Assembly: GCF_900107255.1 (NCBI RefSeq)
Contig: NZ_FNPH01000001.1
Location: forward strand, 558,001-622,000
DNA: 64,000 bases
Direction: 5' to 3'
Source of the DNA: Micromonospora pattaloongensis
GTDB lineage: Bacteria > Actinomycetota > Actinomycetes > Mycobacteriales > Micromonosporaceae
Shown piece by piece: positions 9,054-17,794 of the stretch. Under the pieces are notes generated by a model. That model was given only the letters and a program-made list of their open reading frames with translations. It did no database searches and was not told the DNA's origin. How positions within the stretch are numbered: position 1 is the first letter of the stretch; every line of letters starts with the position of its first letter. The position numbers and the translations under genes are program-made.

Positions 9054-9737
9054 CTACGGCTCGAACTTGTAGCCCAGGCCGCGCACGGTGACGATGTGCC
9101 GCGGCGCCGACGGCTCGGGCTCGACCTTTGACCGCAGCCGCTTGACGTGCACGTCCAGCGTCTTCGTGTCGCCCACGTAGTCGGCGCCCCAGACCCGGTC
9201 GATCAACTGGCCGCGGGTGAGCACCCGACCCGCGTTGCGCAGCAGGAGCTCCAACAGCTCGAACTCCTTCAGCGGCAGCTGCACCGCGTCGCCGGCCACG
9301 GTCACCACGTGCCGCTCCACGTCCATCCGCACCGGGCCGGCCGCGAGCGTCGCCGCGCTGTCCTCCGGCGGTTCGGCGGTCTGCCGGCGCAGCACCGCGC
9401 GGATCCGGGCGACCAGCTCCCGCGGCGAGTACGGCTTCGTCACGTAGTCGTCGGCCCCGATCTCCAGGCCCACGACCTTGTCGATCTCACTGTCCCGGGC
9501 GGTGACCATGATGATGGGCACCCGGGACCGCTGCCGCAGCTCGCGGCAGACCTCGGTGCCGGACATCTCCGGCAGCATCAGGTCGAGCAGCACGATGTCC
9601 GCCCCGGTCCGGTCGAACTCGGTGAGCGCCTGCGTGCCGGTCGCCGCGACCGACACCTCGAAGCCCTCTTTCCGGAGCATGTAGGAGAGGGCATCGGAGA
9701 ACGACTCCTCATCCTCGACCACGAGCACACGGGCCAA
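9054..9737 (-). CDS. regX3: Response regulator RegX3 (PhoP-type, OmpR family)
   Basis: This 227-residue OmpR/PhoB-class regulator has a receiver domain with the acidic pair in VVEDEE, phospho-acceptor D52 in VLLDLMLPEMSG, and the KPYSPREL lysine. The C-terminal winged helix (about 130-227) includes LPLKEFELLELLLRNAGRVL and DTKTLDVHVKRLRSKVE. I use the TTG at 9737, with GGAAGGA 8 nt upstream; this gives exactly the 227-residue length of mycobacterial RegX3. The gene follows senX3 by 31 nt. In this family the pair senses phosphate limitation and drives pst and related genes, and PHO-box-like repeats lie in the senX3-phoU gap. Confidence 0.95.
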   Translation of the reverse strand: MARVLVVEDEESFSDALSYMLRKEGFEVSVAATGTQALTEFDRTGADIVLLDLMLPEMSGTEVCRELRQRSRVPIIMVTARDSEIDKVVGLEIGADDYVTKPYSPRELVARIRAVLRRQTAEPPEDSAATLAAGPVRMDVERHVVTVAGDAVQLPLKEFELLELLLRNAGRVLTRGQLIDRVWGADYVGDTKTLDVHVKRLRSKVEPEPSAPRHIVTVRGLGYKFEP

Positions 9738-9768
9738 CTGATATTTCCTTCCCTCTGTCCGACCCCGG

Positions 9769-11064
9769 TCAGGGTTGCCGGAGTTCGGCCGGACCGGCTT
9801 CGATCTCATCCGACGTCGATGGCGGCAGGGCGGCGTCCACCGGGACGGCAGGCAACCGCAGGGTGAACGTCGAGCCCCCACCCAGGGTGCTCGCCACATC
9901 CACCCGACCGCCATGGTTGGTGGCGATGTGTTTGACGATCGCCAACCCCAGCCCGGTCCCGCCGGTCGTCCGCGAGCGCGCCTGGTCCGCCCGGTAGAAC
10001 CGCTCGAAGATCCGCTCCACGTCGTCGGGGGCGATCCCGATGCCCTGGTCGGTGACCGCGATGGTGACGTACCGCTCGTCGCGCCCGGTCGCCAGGGTGA
10101 CCCGCGTCCCGACCGCCGAGTAGGTGATCGCGTTCGCCACCAGATTCGCCACCGCCGTCGCGATCTGGTTGTCGTTGCCGTAGACGGTCAGCCCGCGCGG
10201 CCCCTCGACCGCGATCTCGATCTCGCCCGCGGTCGCCGCCGTGCGGGTGCGGTCGATGACCTCGGCCACCACCCAGTCGACGGAGACCGGCTCCGGGGCG
10301 GGCAGCGGCTCCGCGCCCTGCAACCGGCTCAGCTCCAGCAGCTCGGTGACGAGCCGCCCGAGCCGGTTGGACTCGTGGTGGATCCGCTCGGCGAAGCGCC
10401 GGGCGGCCGCCACGTCCTCGGAGAGCTCCGTCACCTCGGTCTCCGGACGCGTCGCGTCCAGCAGCGCCTCCGCGAGCAGCTGCAGCGCGCCGATCGGCGT
10501 CTTGAGCTCGTGGCTGACGTTGGCCACGAAGTCGCGGCGGACCCGCGCCACCCGGTGCGCCTCGGTCACGTCCGCGGCTTCGACCGCGACGTAGTCGGCG
10601 CCGAGTCCGACCGCCCGCAGGTGCACCCCGAGCGGGTCCTGCGGGCCGCCCTCGCGGCCGCGCGGCAGGTCGAGCTCGACCTCGCGCCGCACGCCCGTCC
10701 GACGCACCTGGCCCGCGAGGGTACGGACGATCGGGTGCGCCACGAGCGTCCCGGGCCGGCCGGCGGAGCGCAGCAGTCCCATCGCCCGGGCGGCCGGGTT
10801 GACCAGCACGGGTTCGTCGTCCTTGTCGAGCACCACGACACCCACCCGCAGCGAGTCGAGACTCCTGCGTCCCAGCCCGGCGAGCGGGCCCTGCTGCTCT
10901 CGCGTGATCGCGCCTCTCCCGTCGCCCCGATGACGTACCGCCGGTCGGTCGCTCGCGTCCGCCGCCGGGTCGGCGCCCCGCAGGAGCAGCCGCGTCGCGG
11001 CGACGGTGGCGAGCACACCCCCGAATGCACCTCCGGCAACGCCGGTCACGACCGCCCAATCCAC
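9769..11064 (-). CDS. senX3: Sensor histidine kinase SenX3 (PhoR-type)
   Basis: The 431-residue kinase starts with one membrane helix (about 4-28), then a PAS-like region (about 70-170), the dimerisation helix with phospho-acceptor H185 in VSHELKTPIGALQLL, and a HATPase domain with ANLVANAITYSAVGT, VTDQGIGIAPDD and GGTGLGLAIVKHIA. This is the phosphate-responsive kinase partner of RegX3. The GTG start is 6 nt after TACGAT (11076-11071), so transcription is probably leaderless. It is divergent from phoU, and PhoU family proteins are known to restrain this type of kinase when phosphate is plentiful. Confidence 0.94.
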   Translation of the reverse strand: MDWAVVTGVAGGAFGGVLATVAATRLLLRGADPAADASDRPAVRHRGDGRGAITREQQGPLAGLGRRSLDSLRVGVVVLDKDDEPVLVNPAARAMGLLRSAGRPGTLVAHPIVRTLAGQVRRTGVRREVELDLPRGREGGPQDPLGVHLRAVGLGADYVAVEAADVTEAHRVARVRRDFVANVSHELKTPIGALQLLAEALLDATRPETEVTELSEDVAAARRFAERIHHESNRLGRLVTELLELSRLQGAEPLPAPEPVSVDWVVAEVIDRTRTAATAGEIEIAVEGPRGLTVYGNDNQIATAVANLVANAITYSAVGTRVTLATGRDERYVTIAVTDQGIGIAPDDVERIFERFYRADQARSRTTGGTGLGLAIVKHIATNHGGRVDVASTLGGGSTFTLRLPAVPVDAALPPSTSDEIEAGPAELRQP

Positions 11065-11136
11065 GTGGTGATCGTAGGGTCGTTGTTAACCCGACGATCG
11101 CTCATAACAGGACGAAAGAGACCGGGATCCAGGAAA

Positions 11137-11179
11137 GTTCACCGCTCGGTCCGATGCCGTTCACCGCAGTTCACCTTCA
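11137..11179 (+). promoter_or_regulatory. PHO box upstream of phoU / senX3
   Basis: Direct repeats read GTTCACCGCTC at 11137, a degenerate unit at 11148, GTTCACCGCA at 11159 and GTTCACCTTCA at 11169, with 10-11 nt periodicity. This matches the Streptomyces PhoP PHO-box unit (GTTCACC plus 4 nt). A TACGGT -10 candidate for phoU lies at 11196-11201, so the repeats cover the -35 position of phoU. RegX3 is the expected binder. Confidence 0.78.
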
Positions 11180-11273
11180 CGCAGTCCGGCGACCCTACGG
11201 TAGGCAGCGCACCTGCTCACCCGCGGTCGCCGTACGCCGACGCGTGCCGCCGCCCCCGACCACAGGACAGAAC

Positions 11274-11921
11274 ATGCGCGACGAGTTCCGGGCCGAGCTC
11301 CACACGGTCAGCCAACTGCTGGTGGACATGGCCGAAGCGGTCCGTGCGGCGATGCGCCAGGCCACCAAGGCGCTGCTCACCGCCGACCGGCCGGCGGCCG
11401 AGGCGGTCCTCGCCGGGGACGCCGAGGTGGACAACCTCTACCGGCAGGTGGAGGAGCGGGTGTGCGACCTGCTGGCCCGGCAGGCCCCGGTCGCGTCCGA
11501 CCTGCGCGCCGTGATCACCGCGCTGCACGTCGCGGCGGACATCGAGCGGATGGGCGACCTCGCCGACCACGTCGCGAAGACCGCGCTGCGCCGGCACCCG
11601 CTGCCGGCCGTGCCCGCCGAGCTCCGCACGGTGTTCACGCAGATGGCCACGGTCGCCGACCGGATGTCGGAGAAGATCGGCGCGGTGCTGTCGAAGCCCG
11701 ACGCGGACCTGGCCGCGGAGCTCGACCGCGACGACGACGCCATGGACGACCTGCACCGCGAGCTGTTCGGGGTGCTGCTGAGCGACGACTGGCCGTACGG
11801 CGCGGAGACCGCGATCGACGGCGCGCTGCTCGGCCGCTTCTACGAGCGCTACGCCGACCACGCCGTCAACACCGGCGAGCACGTCGTCTACCTGATCACC
11901 GGTGAGACGCTGAACAGCTGA
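11274..11921 (+). CDS. phoU: Phosphate signalling protein PhoU
   Basis: The 215-residue all-helical protein has the two repeated three-helix bundles of PhoU. The metal-binding motif regions are AADIERMGDLADHVAK in the first half and RFYERYADHAVNTGEHVVYL in the second. PhoU links the Pst transporter to the phosphate-sensing kinase and keeps the regulon off when phosphate is available. The ATG at 11274 is preceded by AGGACAG. It is divergent from senX3-regX3 and is not part of the pst operon, which lies 36 kb away; this separation is usual in actinobacteria. A strong hairpin follows the stop codon. Confidence 0.94.
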   Translation: MRDEFRAELHTVSQLLVDMAEAVRAAMRQATKALLTADRPAAEAVLAGDAEVDNLYRQVEERVCDLLARQAPVASDLRAVITALHVAADIERMGDLADHVAKTALRRHPLPAVPAELRTVFTQMATVADRMSEKIGAVLSKPDADLAAELDRDDDAMDDLHRELFGVLLSDDWPYGAETAIDGALLGRFYERYADHAVNTGEHVVYLITGETLNS

Positions 11922-11927
11922 CGCGTG

Positions 11928-11978
11928 ACGGGAAGGGCCGGTTCTTATCGTCTCCCGATGAGAACCGGCCCTTCCCGT
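11928..11978. terminator. Bidirectional terminator between phoU and gpmA
   Basis: A perfect 18-bp inverted repeat (11928-11945 and 11961-11978) with a 15-nt loop lies between the convergent stops of phoU and gpmA. The arm carries GGAAGGGCCGG. It can serve both genes; there is no clear U-tract, as is usual at high GC. Confidence 0.85.
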
Positions 11979-11982
11979 CGGG

Positions 11983-12732
11983 TCAGCGGCCCTGGTTGGC
12001 GACTGCGGCGGCCGCCTCGGCGGCCGCGGCGGGGTCGAGGTAGGTGCCCCCGGCGGTGACCGGACGCAGCTCGGCGTCGAGGTCGTAGCGCAGCGGGATC
12101 CCGGTCGGGATGTTGAGCTTGGCGATCGCCTCGTCGGAGACGCCGTCGAGGTGCTTGACCAGCGCCCGCAGCGAGTTGCCGTGCGCGGCGACCAGCACGG
12201 TGCGGCCGGCGAGCAGGTCCGGCACGATCTCGTCGTACCAGTACGGCAGCATCCGCGCGACCACGTCCTTGAGGCACTCCGTGCGGGGCATCAGCTCCGG
12301 CGGCAGGGTGGCGTAGCGCGGGTCGCCCACCTGCGACCACTCGTCGTTGTCGTCGATCGGGGGCGGCGGGGTGTCGTACGACCGGCGCCAGAGCATGAAC
12401 TGCTCCTCGCCGTACGTCTCCAGGGTCTGCTTCTTGTTCTTGCCCTGCAGCGCCCCGTAGTGCCGCTCGTTGAGCCGCCACGACCGGCGCACCGCGATCC
12501 AGTGCCGGTCCGCGGCGTGCAGCGCGAGCTCGCTGGTGCGGATCGCCCGCCGCAGCACGCTCGTGTGCACCACATCGGGCAGGAGGCCGTGCTCGCGCAG
12601 CAGCTCGCCGCCGCGCCGCGCCTCGGCCTCGCCCTTGGCGGTCAGGTCCACGTCGACCCAGCCGGTGAAGAGGTTCTTGGCGTTCCACTCGCTCTCGCCG
12701 TGCCGCAGCAGCACCAACGTCCCCACAGTCAT
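11983..12732 (-). CDS. gpmA: 2,3-bisphosphoglycerate-dependent phosphoglycerate mutase
   Basis: The 249-residue protein is the dPGM glycolytic enzyme that interconverts 3- and 2-phosphoglycerate. The catalytic phosphohistidine H11 sits in [11 protein letters not shown]. Further family blocks are [23 protein letters not shown] and the second histidine in [20 protein letters not shown] start at the ATG giving MTVGTLVLL, because a CAGTAT -10-like element (12745-12740) ends 7 nt before it. A Gln/Ala-rich C-terminal tail follows the conserved part. Linkage to senX3-regX3 is the same as for mycobacterial gpm1. Confidence 0.95.
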   Translation of the reverse strand: MTVGTLVLLRHGESEWNAKNLFTGWVDVDLTAKGEAEARRGGELLREHGLLPDVVHTSVLRRAIRTSELALHAADRHWIAVRRSWRLNERHYGALQGKNKKQTLETYGEEQFMLWRRSYDTPPPPIDDNDEWSQVGDPRYATLPPELMPRTECLKDVVARMLPYWYDEIVPDLLAGRTVLVAAHGNSLRALVKHLDGVSDEAIAKLNIPTGIPLRYDLDAELRPVTAGGTYLDPAAAAEAAAAVANQGR

Positions 12733-12881
12733 GTGGCACATACTGCCCGATCGCCCCATCAGGGCCGGAGGGGGCCGCAGTGACGACCACCACGTGGAAA
12801 ATCGAATGACCCGACACAGGCCGGCCGATTAGGTTGTAAGGCGTTGCTGGGGCGTCGGTCATTACTAATCGGGGGGCGGAC

Positions 12882-14255
12882 GTGCGGACCGTACGGGGAT
12901 GGTTCCGGGACACCACCGGCGGTTTGCCATCGACCTTCTGGTATCTCTGGACCGGGACCCTGATCAACCGGCTCGGTTCGTTCATCCTGGTCTTCCTCGC
13001 CATCTACCTGACGACCGCGCGCGGCTTCACGGCCGTACAGGCCGGGCTCGTGATCGGGCTCTGGGGCGCGGGCGGCGCGGTCGGCACCATGGTCGGCGGC
13101 GTCCTGGCCGACCGGTGGGGACGCCGCCCGACCCTGACCGCCGCGCACATCGGCGCCGCCGCGATGATGCTCGCGCTCGGCCTCGCCGAGCAGCTCTGGC
13201 TGGTCGCCACGGGTGCGCTGCTGCTCGGCGCGTTCGCCGAGGCGGCCCGGCCGGCGTTCTCCGCGATGATGATCGACGTGGTCCCGGAGCGGGACCGCCT
13301 CCGCGCGTTCACCCTCAACTACTGGGCGATCAACCTCGGCTTCGCCTGCGCGGCCGTGCTCGCCGGGCTCGCCGCCGAACTCGACTACCTGCTGCTCTTC
13401 GTCGTCGACGCGACCACCACGCTCCTCACCGCCGCGATCATTTTCTTCAAGGTCCGCGAGACCCGCCCGGTCCGCGTGCCGCAGGCCACCGGGAGCGCCC
13501 CGACCGCGCCCGCCCGCGGCGGGCTGCGCACGGCCTTCAGCGACCGTGTCTTTCTCGGCTTCGTCGCGCTGAACCTGCTGACCGCGCTGGTCTTCCTGCA
13601 GCACATCTCGATGCTGCCGATCGCGATGGGCGCGGACGGGCTCCCCGCCGCCACCTATGGGACCGTGATCGCGCTCAACGGCGTTCTGATCGTGGTCGGT
13701 CAGCTCTTCATTCCCCGCCTGATCCGGGGCCGCCGCCGCTCGCACGTGCTCGCGCTCGCCGCGGTGATCTTCGGCGCCGGCTTCGGTCTGACCGCCGTCG
13801 CCGACCACGCCTGGCTCTACGCGCTCACCGTGCTGATCTGGACGCTCGGCGAGATGCTGAACTCCCCCTCCAACTCGACGCTGATCGCGGAGCTCTCCCC
13901 GTCCGCGCTGCGCGGTCGCTACCAGGGCGTCTTCTCGCTCTCCTGGTCCGTGGCCGGGTTCGTGGCCCCGATCGCCGGCGGGTTCGTCCGGGACCACGTG
14001 GGCGATGCGGCACTCTGGCTGGGCTGCGCCGCGATCGGCGCGGTGGTCGCGATCGGACACCTGGTGTCGGGCCCGGCCCGGGAGCGACGCGCCGCCGAGC
14101 TGCGCGGCGCGCCGGCTACCTGCGACGCCACGCCCGCCACACCGCGCTCCGACGCGGCGGCGCCGCCGATCACCGGCCCGACGGCGGACGCCGCCGTCCC
14201 CGCCGCGACGCGGAGCCCGGCGGAGACCGCCGCCGACCTGACCGCCGTCGGGTAA
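12882..14255 (+). CDS. MFS transporter (first of a tandem pair)
   Basis: The 457-residue protein is a 12-helix major facilitator superfamily permease, most like drug or metabolite exporters. The MFS signature between helices 2 and 3 appears as GGVLADRWGRRPTL. The N terminus RDTTGGLPSTFWYLWTG and the late block ELSPSALRGRYQGVF are shared with the next gene. The last 50 residues are a cytoplasmic Ala/Pro/Thr tail. The GTG start follows GGGGGGCGGA by 1-2 nt, which is close, so the exact start is slightly uncertain. The substrate is not predictable. It is about 47% identical by eye to its neighbour, suggesting tandem duplication. Confidence 0.87.
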   Translation: MRTVRGWFRDTTGGLPSTFWYLWTGTLINRLGSFILVFLAIYLTTARGFTAVQAGLVIGLWGAGGAVGTMVGGVLADRWGRRPTLTAAHIGAAAMMLALGLAEQLWLVATGALLLGAFAEAARPAFSAMMIDVVPERDRLRAFTLNYWAINLGFACAAVLAGLAAELDYLLLFVVDATTTLLTAAIIFFKVRETRPVRVPQATGSAPTAPARGGLRTAFSDRVFLGFVALNLLTALVFLQHISMLPIAMGADGLPAATYGTVIALNGVLIVVGQLFIPRLIRGRRRSHVLALAAVIFGAGFGLTAVADHAWLYALTVLIWTLGEMLNSPSNSTLIAELSPSALRGRYQGVFSLSWSVAGFVAPIAGGFVRDHVGDAALWLGCAAIGAVVAIGHLVSGPARERRAAELRGAPATCDATPATPRSDAAAPPITGPTADAAVPAATRSPAETAADLTAVG

Positions 14256-14357
14256 TCGCGTCGCGCCCGCGCCACCGCCACAGGTAGCTTCCTACCGTCG
14301 GGAACTGACCGGTGACCCGTCGGGAAATGAGCGAAGACGATCCTTCGTGGAGGGTGC

Positions 14358-15626
14358 GTGGGCGGCGTCCGCAGGTGGCTGCACGACACGGTCGGCGGGC
14401 TCCCCGCCACCTACTGGTACCTCTGGTCCGGCCTGCTGGTCAACCGCGTCGGCGCCTTCGCGATGCTGTTCCTGTCGCTCTACCTGACCGAGGTACGCGG
14501 CGCGAGCAAGGCGCTGGCCGGAGTGGTCGTCGGCGCGTACGGGATCGGCGGCGCGGCCGGGGTGCTGCTCGGCGGCGTCCTGGCCGACAACTGGGGCCGG
14601 CGCGCGACGCTGCTCTGGTCGCACCTGACGGCGGCCGCGCTCATGGTGCTGATGGCGTTCGCCGGCCACCTGGCGGCGATCGCGGTGCTGGCCGCGCTGA
14701 TCGGCGTCGTGCACTCCATGCCCGGCCCCGCATTCGTCGCCGCGATCGTCGACGTCGTGCCGCCCGAGAAACGCTCCCGCGCGTTCAATCTGCAGTTCTG
14801 GGCGTTCAACCTGGGCATGGCCGGGGCGTCGTTCCTCGCCGGGCTGCTCGCCCAGGCGAGCTACCTGGCGCTGTTCCTGGTCGACGCCGGCGCCACGCTG
14901 GCCACCGCGCTGATCATCGCGGCCCGGGTGCCGGAGACGCTGGTACGCCGTTCCCGGACGCCGGACACGCGGCCCCCCTCGGGACTGCGGGCGGCGCTGA
15001 CCGACCGCACGTTCCTGGCCTTCGTCGGGCTGACCTTCGTGCTCGCCGTGCTGACCGCGCAGACCTCGACGATCATGCCGCTGGCGATGCGCGCCGACGG
15101 CCTGAGCTCCGCGGCGTACGGCACGGTGGTCGCGTTCGGCGGCGCGCTCATCGTCGTCGGGCAGCTCTTCGTGCCGCGTCTGATCGACCGGCACCGCAAG
15201 CACGTCGTGCTGGCGGTCTCCACCGGACTGCTCGCGGTCGGCTTCGGCGCGCTGGCCTTCGCCGACGCGCTCCCCGCGTACCTGGCGGCGGCGCTGATCT
15301 GGACCGTCGGGTCGATGCTCGCCGCGCCGCCGAACGCCGAGATCAACGCGGAGCTGTCCCCCACCGCGCTGCGCGGCCGCTACCAGGCGGTCTTCTACCT
15401 GACCTTTCCGGCGGCCGCGTTCCTCGCGCCCGCGCTCGGCGGGGTGAGCCTGCAGCACCTCGGCGACCGGCACTGGATCGTCAGCGCCGGCGTGGGGCTG
15501 GCGGCGGTGATCGGTCACCTGGTCGCCGGGCCGCGCCGGGAACGCCGGGTCGCGGCGCTGCGCGCGGCGGAGCGGACGGCGCCGGATGCCGTGACCGGAG
15601 AGCGGACCCTGACCGGCGCGGCCTGA
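14358..15626 (+). CDS. MFS transporter (second of a tandem pair)
   Basis: The 422-residue 12-helix MFS permease is a paralogue of the gene just upstream. Shared blocks include HDTVGGLPATYWYLWSG at the N terminus, GGVLADNWGRRATL in the helix 2-3 loop, GALIVVGQLFVPRLI, and ELSPTALRGRYQAVF near the end. The GTG start follows GGAGGG. The gap to the first copy is 102 nt and I see no terminator in it, so they may be co-transcribed. Two copies side by side may form separate exporters with different specificity, or a heterodimer; nothing in the sequence decides this. Confidence 0.87.
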   Translation: MGGVRRWLHDTVGGLPATYWYLWSGLLVNRVGAFAMLFLSLYLTEVRGASKALAGVVVGAYGIGGAAGVLLGGVLADNWGRRATLLWSHLTAAALMVLMAFAGHLAAIAVLAALIGVVHSMPGPAFVAAIVDVVPPEKRSRAFNLQFWAFNLGMAGASFLAGLLAQASYLALFLVDAGATLATALIIAARVPETLVRRSRTPDTRPPSGLRAALTDRTFLAFVGLTFVLAVLTAQTSTIMPLAMRADGLSSAAYGTVVAFGGALIVVGQLFVPRLIDRHRKHVVLAVSTGLLAVGFGALAFADALPAYLAAALIWTVGSMLAAPPNAEINAELSPTALRGRYQAVFYLTFPAAAFLAPALGGVSLQHLGDRHWIVSAGVGLAAVIGHLVAGPRRERRVAALRAAERTAPDAVTGERTLTGAA

Positions 15627-15668
15627 GCGGGCGGGCGGTCCGCTCCCCGAACGCGCGGCGCGGTGGCG

Positions 15669-16814
15669 TCAGGGGGCGTCGAGGACGACGCCGTCGGCGA
15701 GCAGCGCGTCGACGTCGGGCACCTCGAAGCGCGCCAGCACGGCGCGGGTGTGCTCGCCGGGGCGCGGCGGGGGCAGCACCGGCGGCGCGGTCGGGGTGCC
15801 GGAGAACCGGGGCGCGGGCGCGGGCTGCCGCACGCCGTGCGCGTCGACGAAGACCTCCCGCGCCGCCAGGTGCGGGTGGTCGGGCGCCTCGCGCAGCGAG
15901 AGGACCGGCGCCACGCACGCGTCGCTCCCGGCGAAGACCTCCGTCCACTCGGCGCGGCTGCGGGTCGCGATACGCGCCGCGATCAACTCGCGCAGCCGCG
16001 GCCACTGCGCGACGTCCAGTTGGGCCGGCGCGTCCGGGCCGAGGCCGCCGAGCCGCGCCACGAACTCGGCGTAGAACCGGGGTTCCAGCGGGCCGACCGC
16101 GAGGTGTCCGCCGTCCGCGGTCTCGTAGACGCCGTAGAAGGGGGCGGCGCCGTCGAGCAGGTTGGCGCCGCGTCGGTCCCGCCACTGTCCACCGTGGAGC
16201 AGACCGTAGAGCTGCGTGGCGAGCAGCGCGGCACCGTCCACGATGGCCGCGTCGACCACCTGACCGACGCCGGTGCGCTCCGCGCGCCAGAGCGCGGCCA
16301 GCACGCCGGCGGCGAGCAGCATGCCGCCGCCACCGTAGTCACCGAGCAGGTTGAGCGGCGCCACCGGCGCGCCGTCGGCCGGGCCGATCGCGTGCAGCAC
16401 CCCGGTCAGCGCGAGGTACGTCAGGTCGTGGCCCGCGGTCTGCGCCAACGGGCCGTCCTGGCCCCAGCCGGTCATCCGCCCGTACACCAGCCGCGGGTTG
16501 ACGGCCTGGCAGTCCGCCGGACCGACGCCGAGCCGCTCGGCCACCCCGGGGCGGAAGCCCTCGATCAGCACGTCGACGCGGGCGGCCAGGGCGAGGACGA
16601 CCCCGGCGGCCCGGGGATGCTTGAGGTCGACGGCGATGGAGCGCTTCCCGCGGCCCTGCAGGTCGTGTCGCGGCTCGACCGGCAGACCGGGGCCGCCCGG
16701 GCGGTCCACCCGGATCACCTCCGCGCCGAGGTCCGCCAGGAGCATTCCGGCGAACGGTGCCGGCCCGATGCCGGCGAGCTCGACGACGGTGAGGCCAGCC
16801 AACGGTCCGGTCAT
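15669..16814 (-). CDS. Alpha-methylacyl-CoA racemase / CaiB-BaiF CoA-transferase family
   Basis: The 381-residue protein belongs to family III CoA-transferases and is closest in pattern to alpha-methylacyl-CoA racemase, which inverts 2-methyl-branched acyl-CoAs before beta-oxidation. The racemase His-Asp pair is present: H129 in AGHDLTYLALTG and D159 in LLGDYGGGGML, with the 30-residue spacing of mycobacterial MCR (H126/D156). The N terminus LAGLTVVELAGIGPAPFAGM is typical. The ATG at 16814 lies 7 nt after TACAGT (16827-16822), so I prefer it to the GTG three codons upstream, which overlaps that -10. Confidence 0.88.
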   Translation of the reverse strand: MTGPLAGLTVVELAGIGPAPFAGMLLADLGAEVIRVDRPGGPGLPVEPRHDLQGRGKRSIAVDLKHPRAAGVVLALAARVDVLIEGFRPGVAERLGVGPADCQAVNPRLVYGRMTGWGQDGPLAQTAGHDLTYLALTGVLHAIGPADGAPVAPLNLLGDYGGGGMLLAAGVLAALWRAERTGVGQVVDAAIVDGAALLATQLYGLLHGGQWRDRRGANLLDGAAPFYGVYETADGGHLAVGPLEPRFYAEFVARLGGLGPDAPAQLDVAQWPRLRELIAARIATRSRAEWTEVFAGSDACVAPVLSLREAPDHPHLAAREVFVDAHGVRQPAPAPRFSGTPTAPPVLPPPRPGEHTRAVLARFEVPDVDALLADGVVLDAP

Positions 16815-16839
16815 GGCAGTCACTGTAAGGGGTCGGCCC

Positions 16840-16890
16840 GGCGGCGAGGGGCGACGCTCACCCCCGTAAGCGTCGCCCGCGCTCGCCGCC
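16840..16890 (-). terminator. Large intergenic hairpin downstream of the Rho_N gene
   Basis: Arms 16840-16848 / 16882-16890 (GGCGGCGAG with CTCGCCGCC) enclose a second stem 16849-16858 / 16869-16878 (GGGCGACGCT with AGCGTCGCCC), separated by a small bulge. It lies about 190 nt after the Rho_N gene stop and just before the -10 of the racemase gene, so it can isolate the two units. A second 7-bp hairpin GCGAATC/GATTCGC lies at 16957-16975. Confidence 0.55.
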
Positions 16891-17083
16891 GGTTCAGGTG
16901 GCGCCGTCCCCCAACGGCTACAAATGCCACCGGTACCCCGACACCGCGCTCGTTACGCGAATCTGACCGATTCGCCGTTCCCCCGAACCTTTTCGAGCGC
17001 GGCGCGTGTGGGAATACGGTAGTTCTCCGGGGAATGACCGCACAAGCCGGAAATCATGTACCGCCCGTCACACCGAATAATCC

Positions 17084-17716
17084 TCAAGCGTCCTCTCGCT
17101 CGGGCGATTCAACCCGGAAGAAGTTGCTCTGCCGGCCGTCCGTCTTCTGCTCCTGATAGATGAAGTTCAGGCCCCGTTCGTCGAACGCGCGGAACCAGTC
17201 CTCCCAGGACACCGGATGCAGTCCGCCGCCGTTGTAGCCGGGAAAGTCGAACCGCAACACGCTGGGCCGACCCCGGTCCGCGCCCGCCGCCGCCGGCGAC
17301 GCGCCCCGTTCCTCCGCCCATTGCCGGATCACGTCGTGGTTCGTCGTCACCAGGCTCCGTCCGGGTCGCTCCTGGTGCTCGTCGGGAGACCGGATCTCCT
17401 GCGAATACTTCAGCGACCGCGCCGACTTCGGGCCCCGGCGCACACCGTCGCCGTCCTTTCGCGGCTCCCCGCCGTCCGGCGAAAAGCCCGTCCCCTCCTG
17501 GAGGGTTTTGACCAACGCTTTCACCAGTTGTTCCTTGCGCAGTCCCGACGTGCCGTTCACGCCCCGGGCCCGTAGCTGCGAACGCAATTCATCGACCTTC
17601 AACCGCGCCACGTCGCTCTCCTGGATCGGGGGCGTGTCCGGCGTCTGATTGCCCGGCTGGTTCGTCGTCGACGACGCGGCGCTGCTGCCGCGACCTGAGT
17701 CGTTCCGCTGAGCCAT
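17084..17716 (-). CDS. Rho_N-domain protein of unknown function
   Basis: The 210-residue protein has a disordered N terminus, then a helical Rho N-terminal/SAP-like domain (about 35-75; VARLKVDELRSQLRARGVNG and LRKEQLVKALVKTLQEG), a charged linker, and a C-terminal region with VLRFDFPGYNGGGLHPVSWE and FRAFDERGLNFIYQEQ. This second part recurs in actinobacterial proteins usually annotated as hypothetical. Rho_N domains bind single-stranded nucleic acid, so an RNA- or DNA-binding role is likely but unproven. The ATG is chosen; a GTG four codons upstream is also possible. The gene stands alone, with hairpins downstream. Confidence 0.72.
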   Translation of the reverse strand: MAQRNDSGRGSSAASSTTNQPGNQTPDTPPIQESDVARLKVDELRSQLRARGVNGTSGLRKEQLVKALVKTLQEGTGFSPDGGEPRKDGDGVRRGPKSARSLKYSQEIRSPDEHQERPGRSLVTTNHDVIRQWAEERGASPAAAGADRGRPSVLRFDFPGYNGGGLHPVSWEDWFRAFDERGLNFIYQEQKTDGRQSNFFRVESPEREDA

Positions 17717-17794
17717 GGTCCTGCTCACGCTCCCTCGACAGTCGCGTCCTCGGCCGGCGGCGGCCTCACCCGCCGCCAGCGGAAGCAGTACCCG

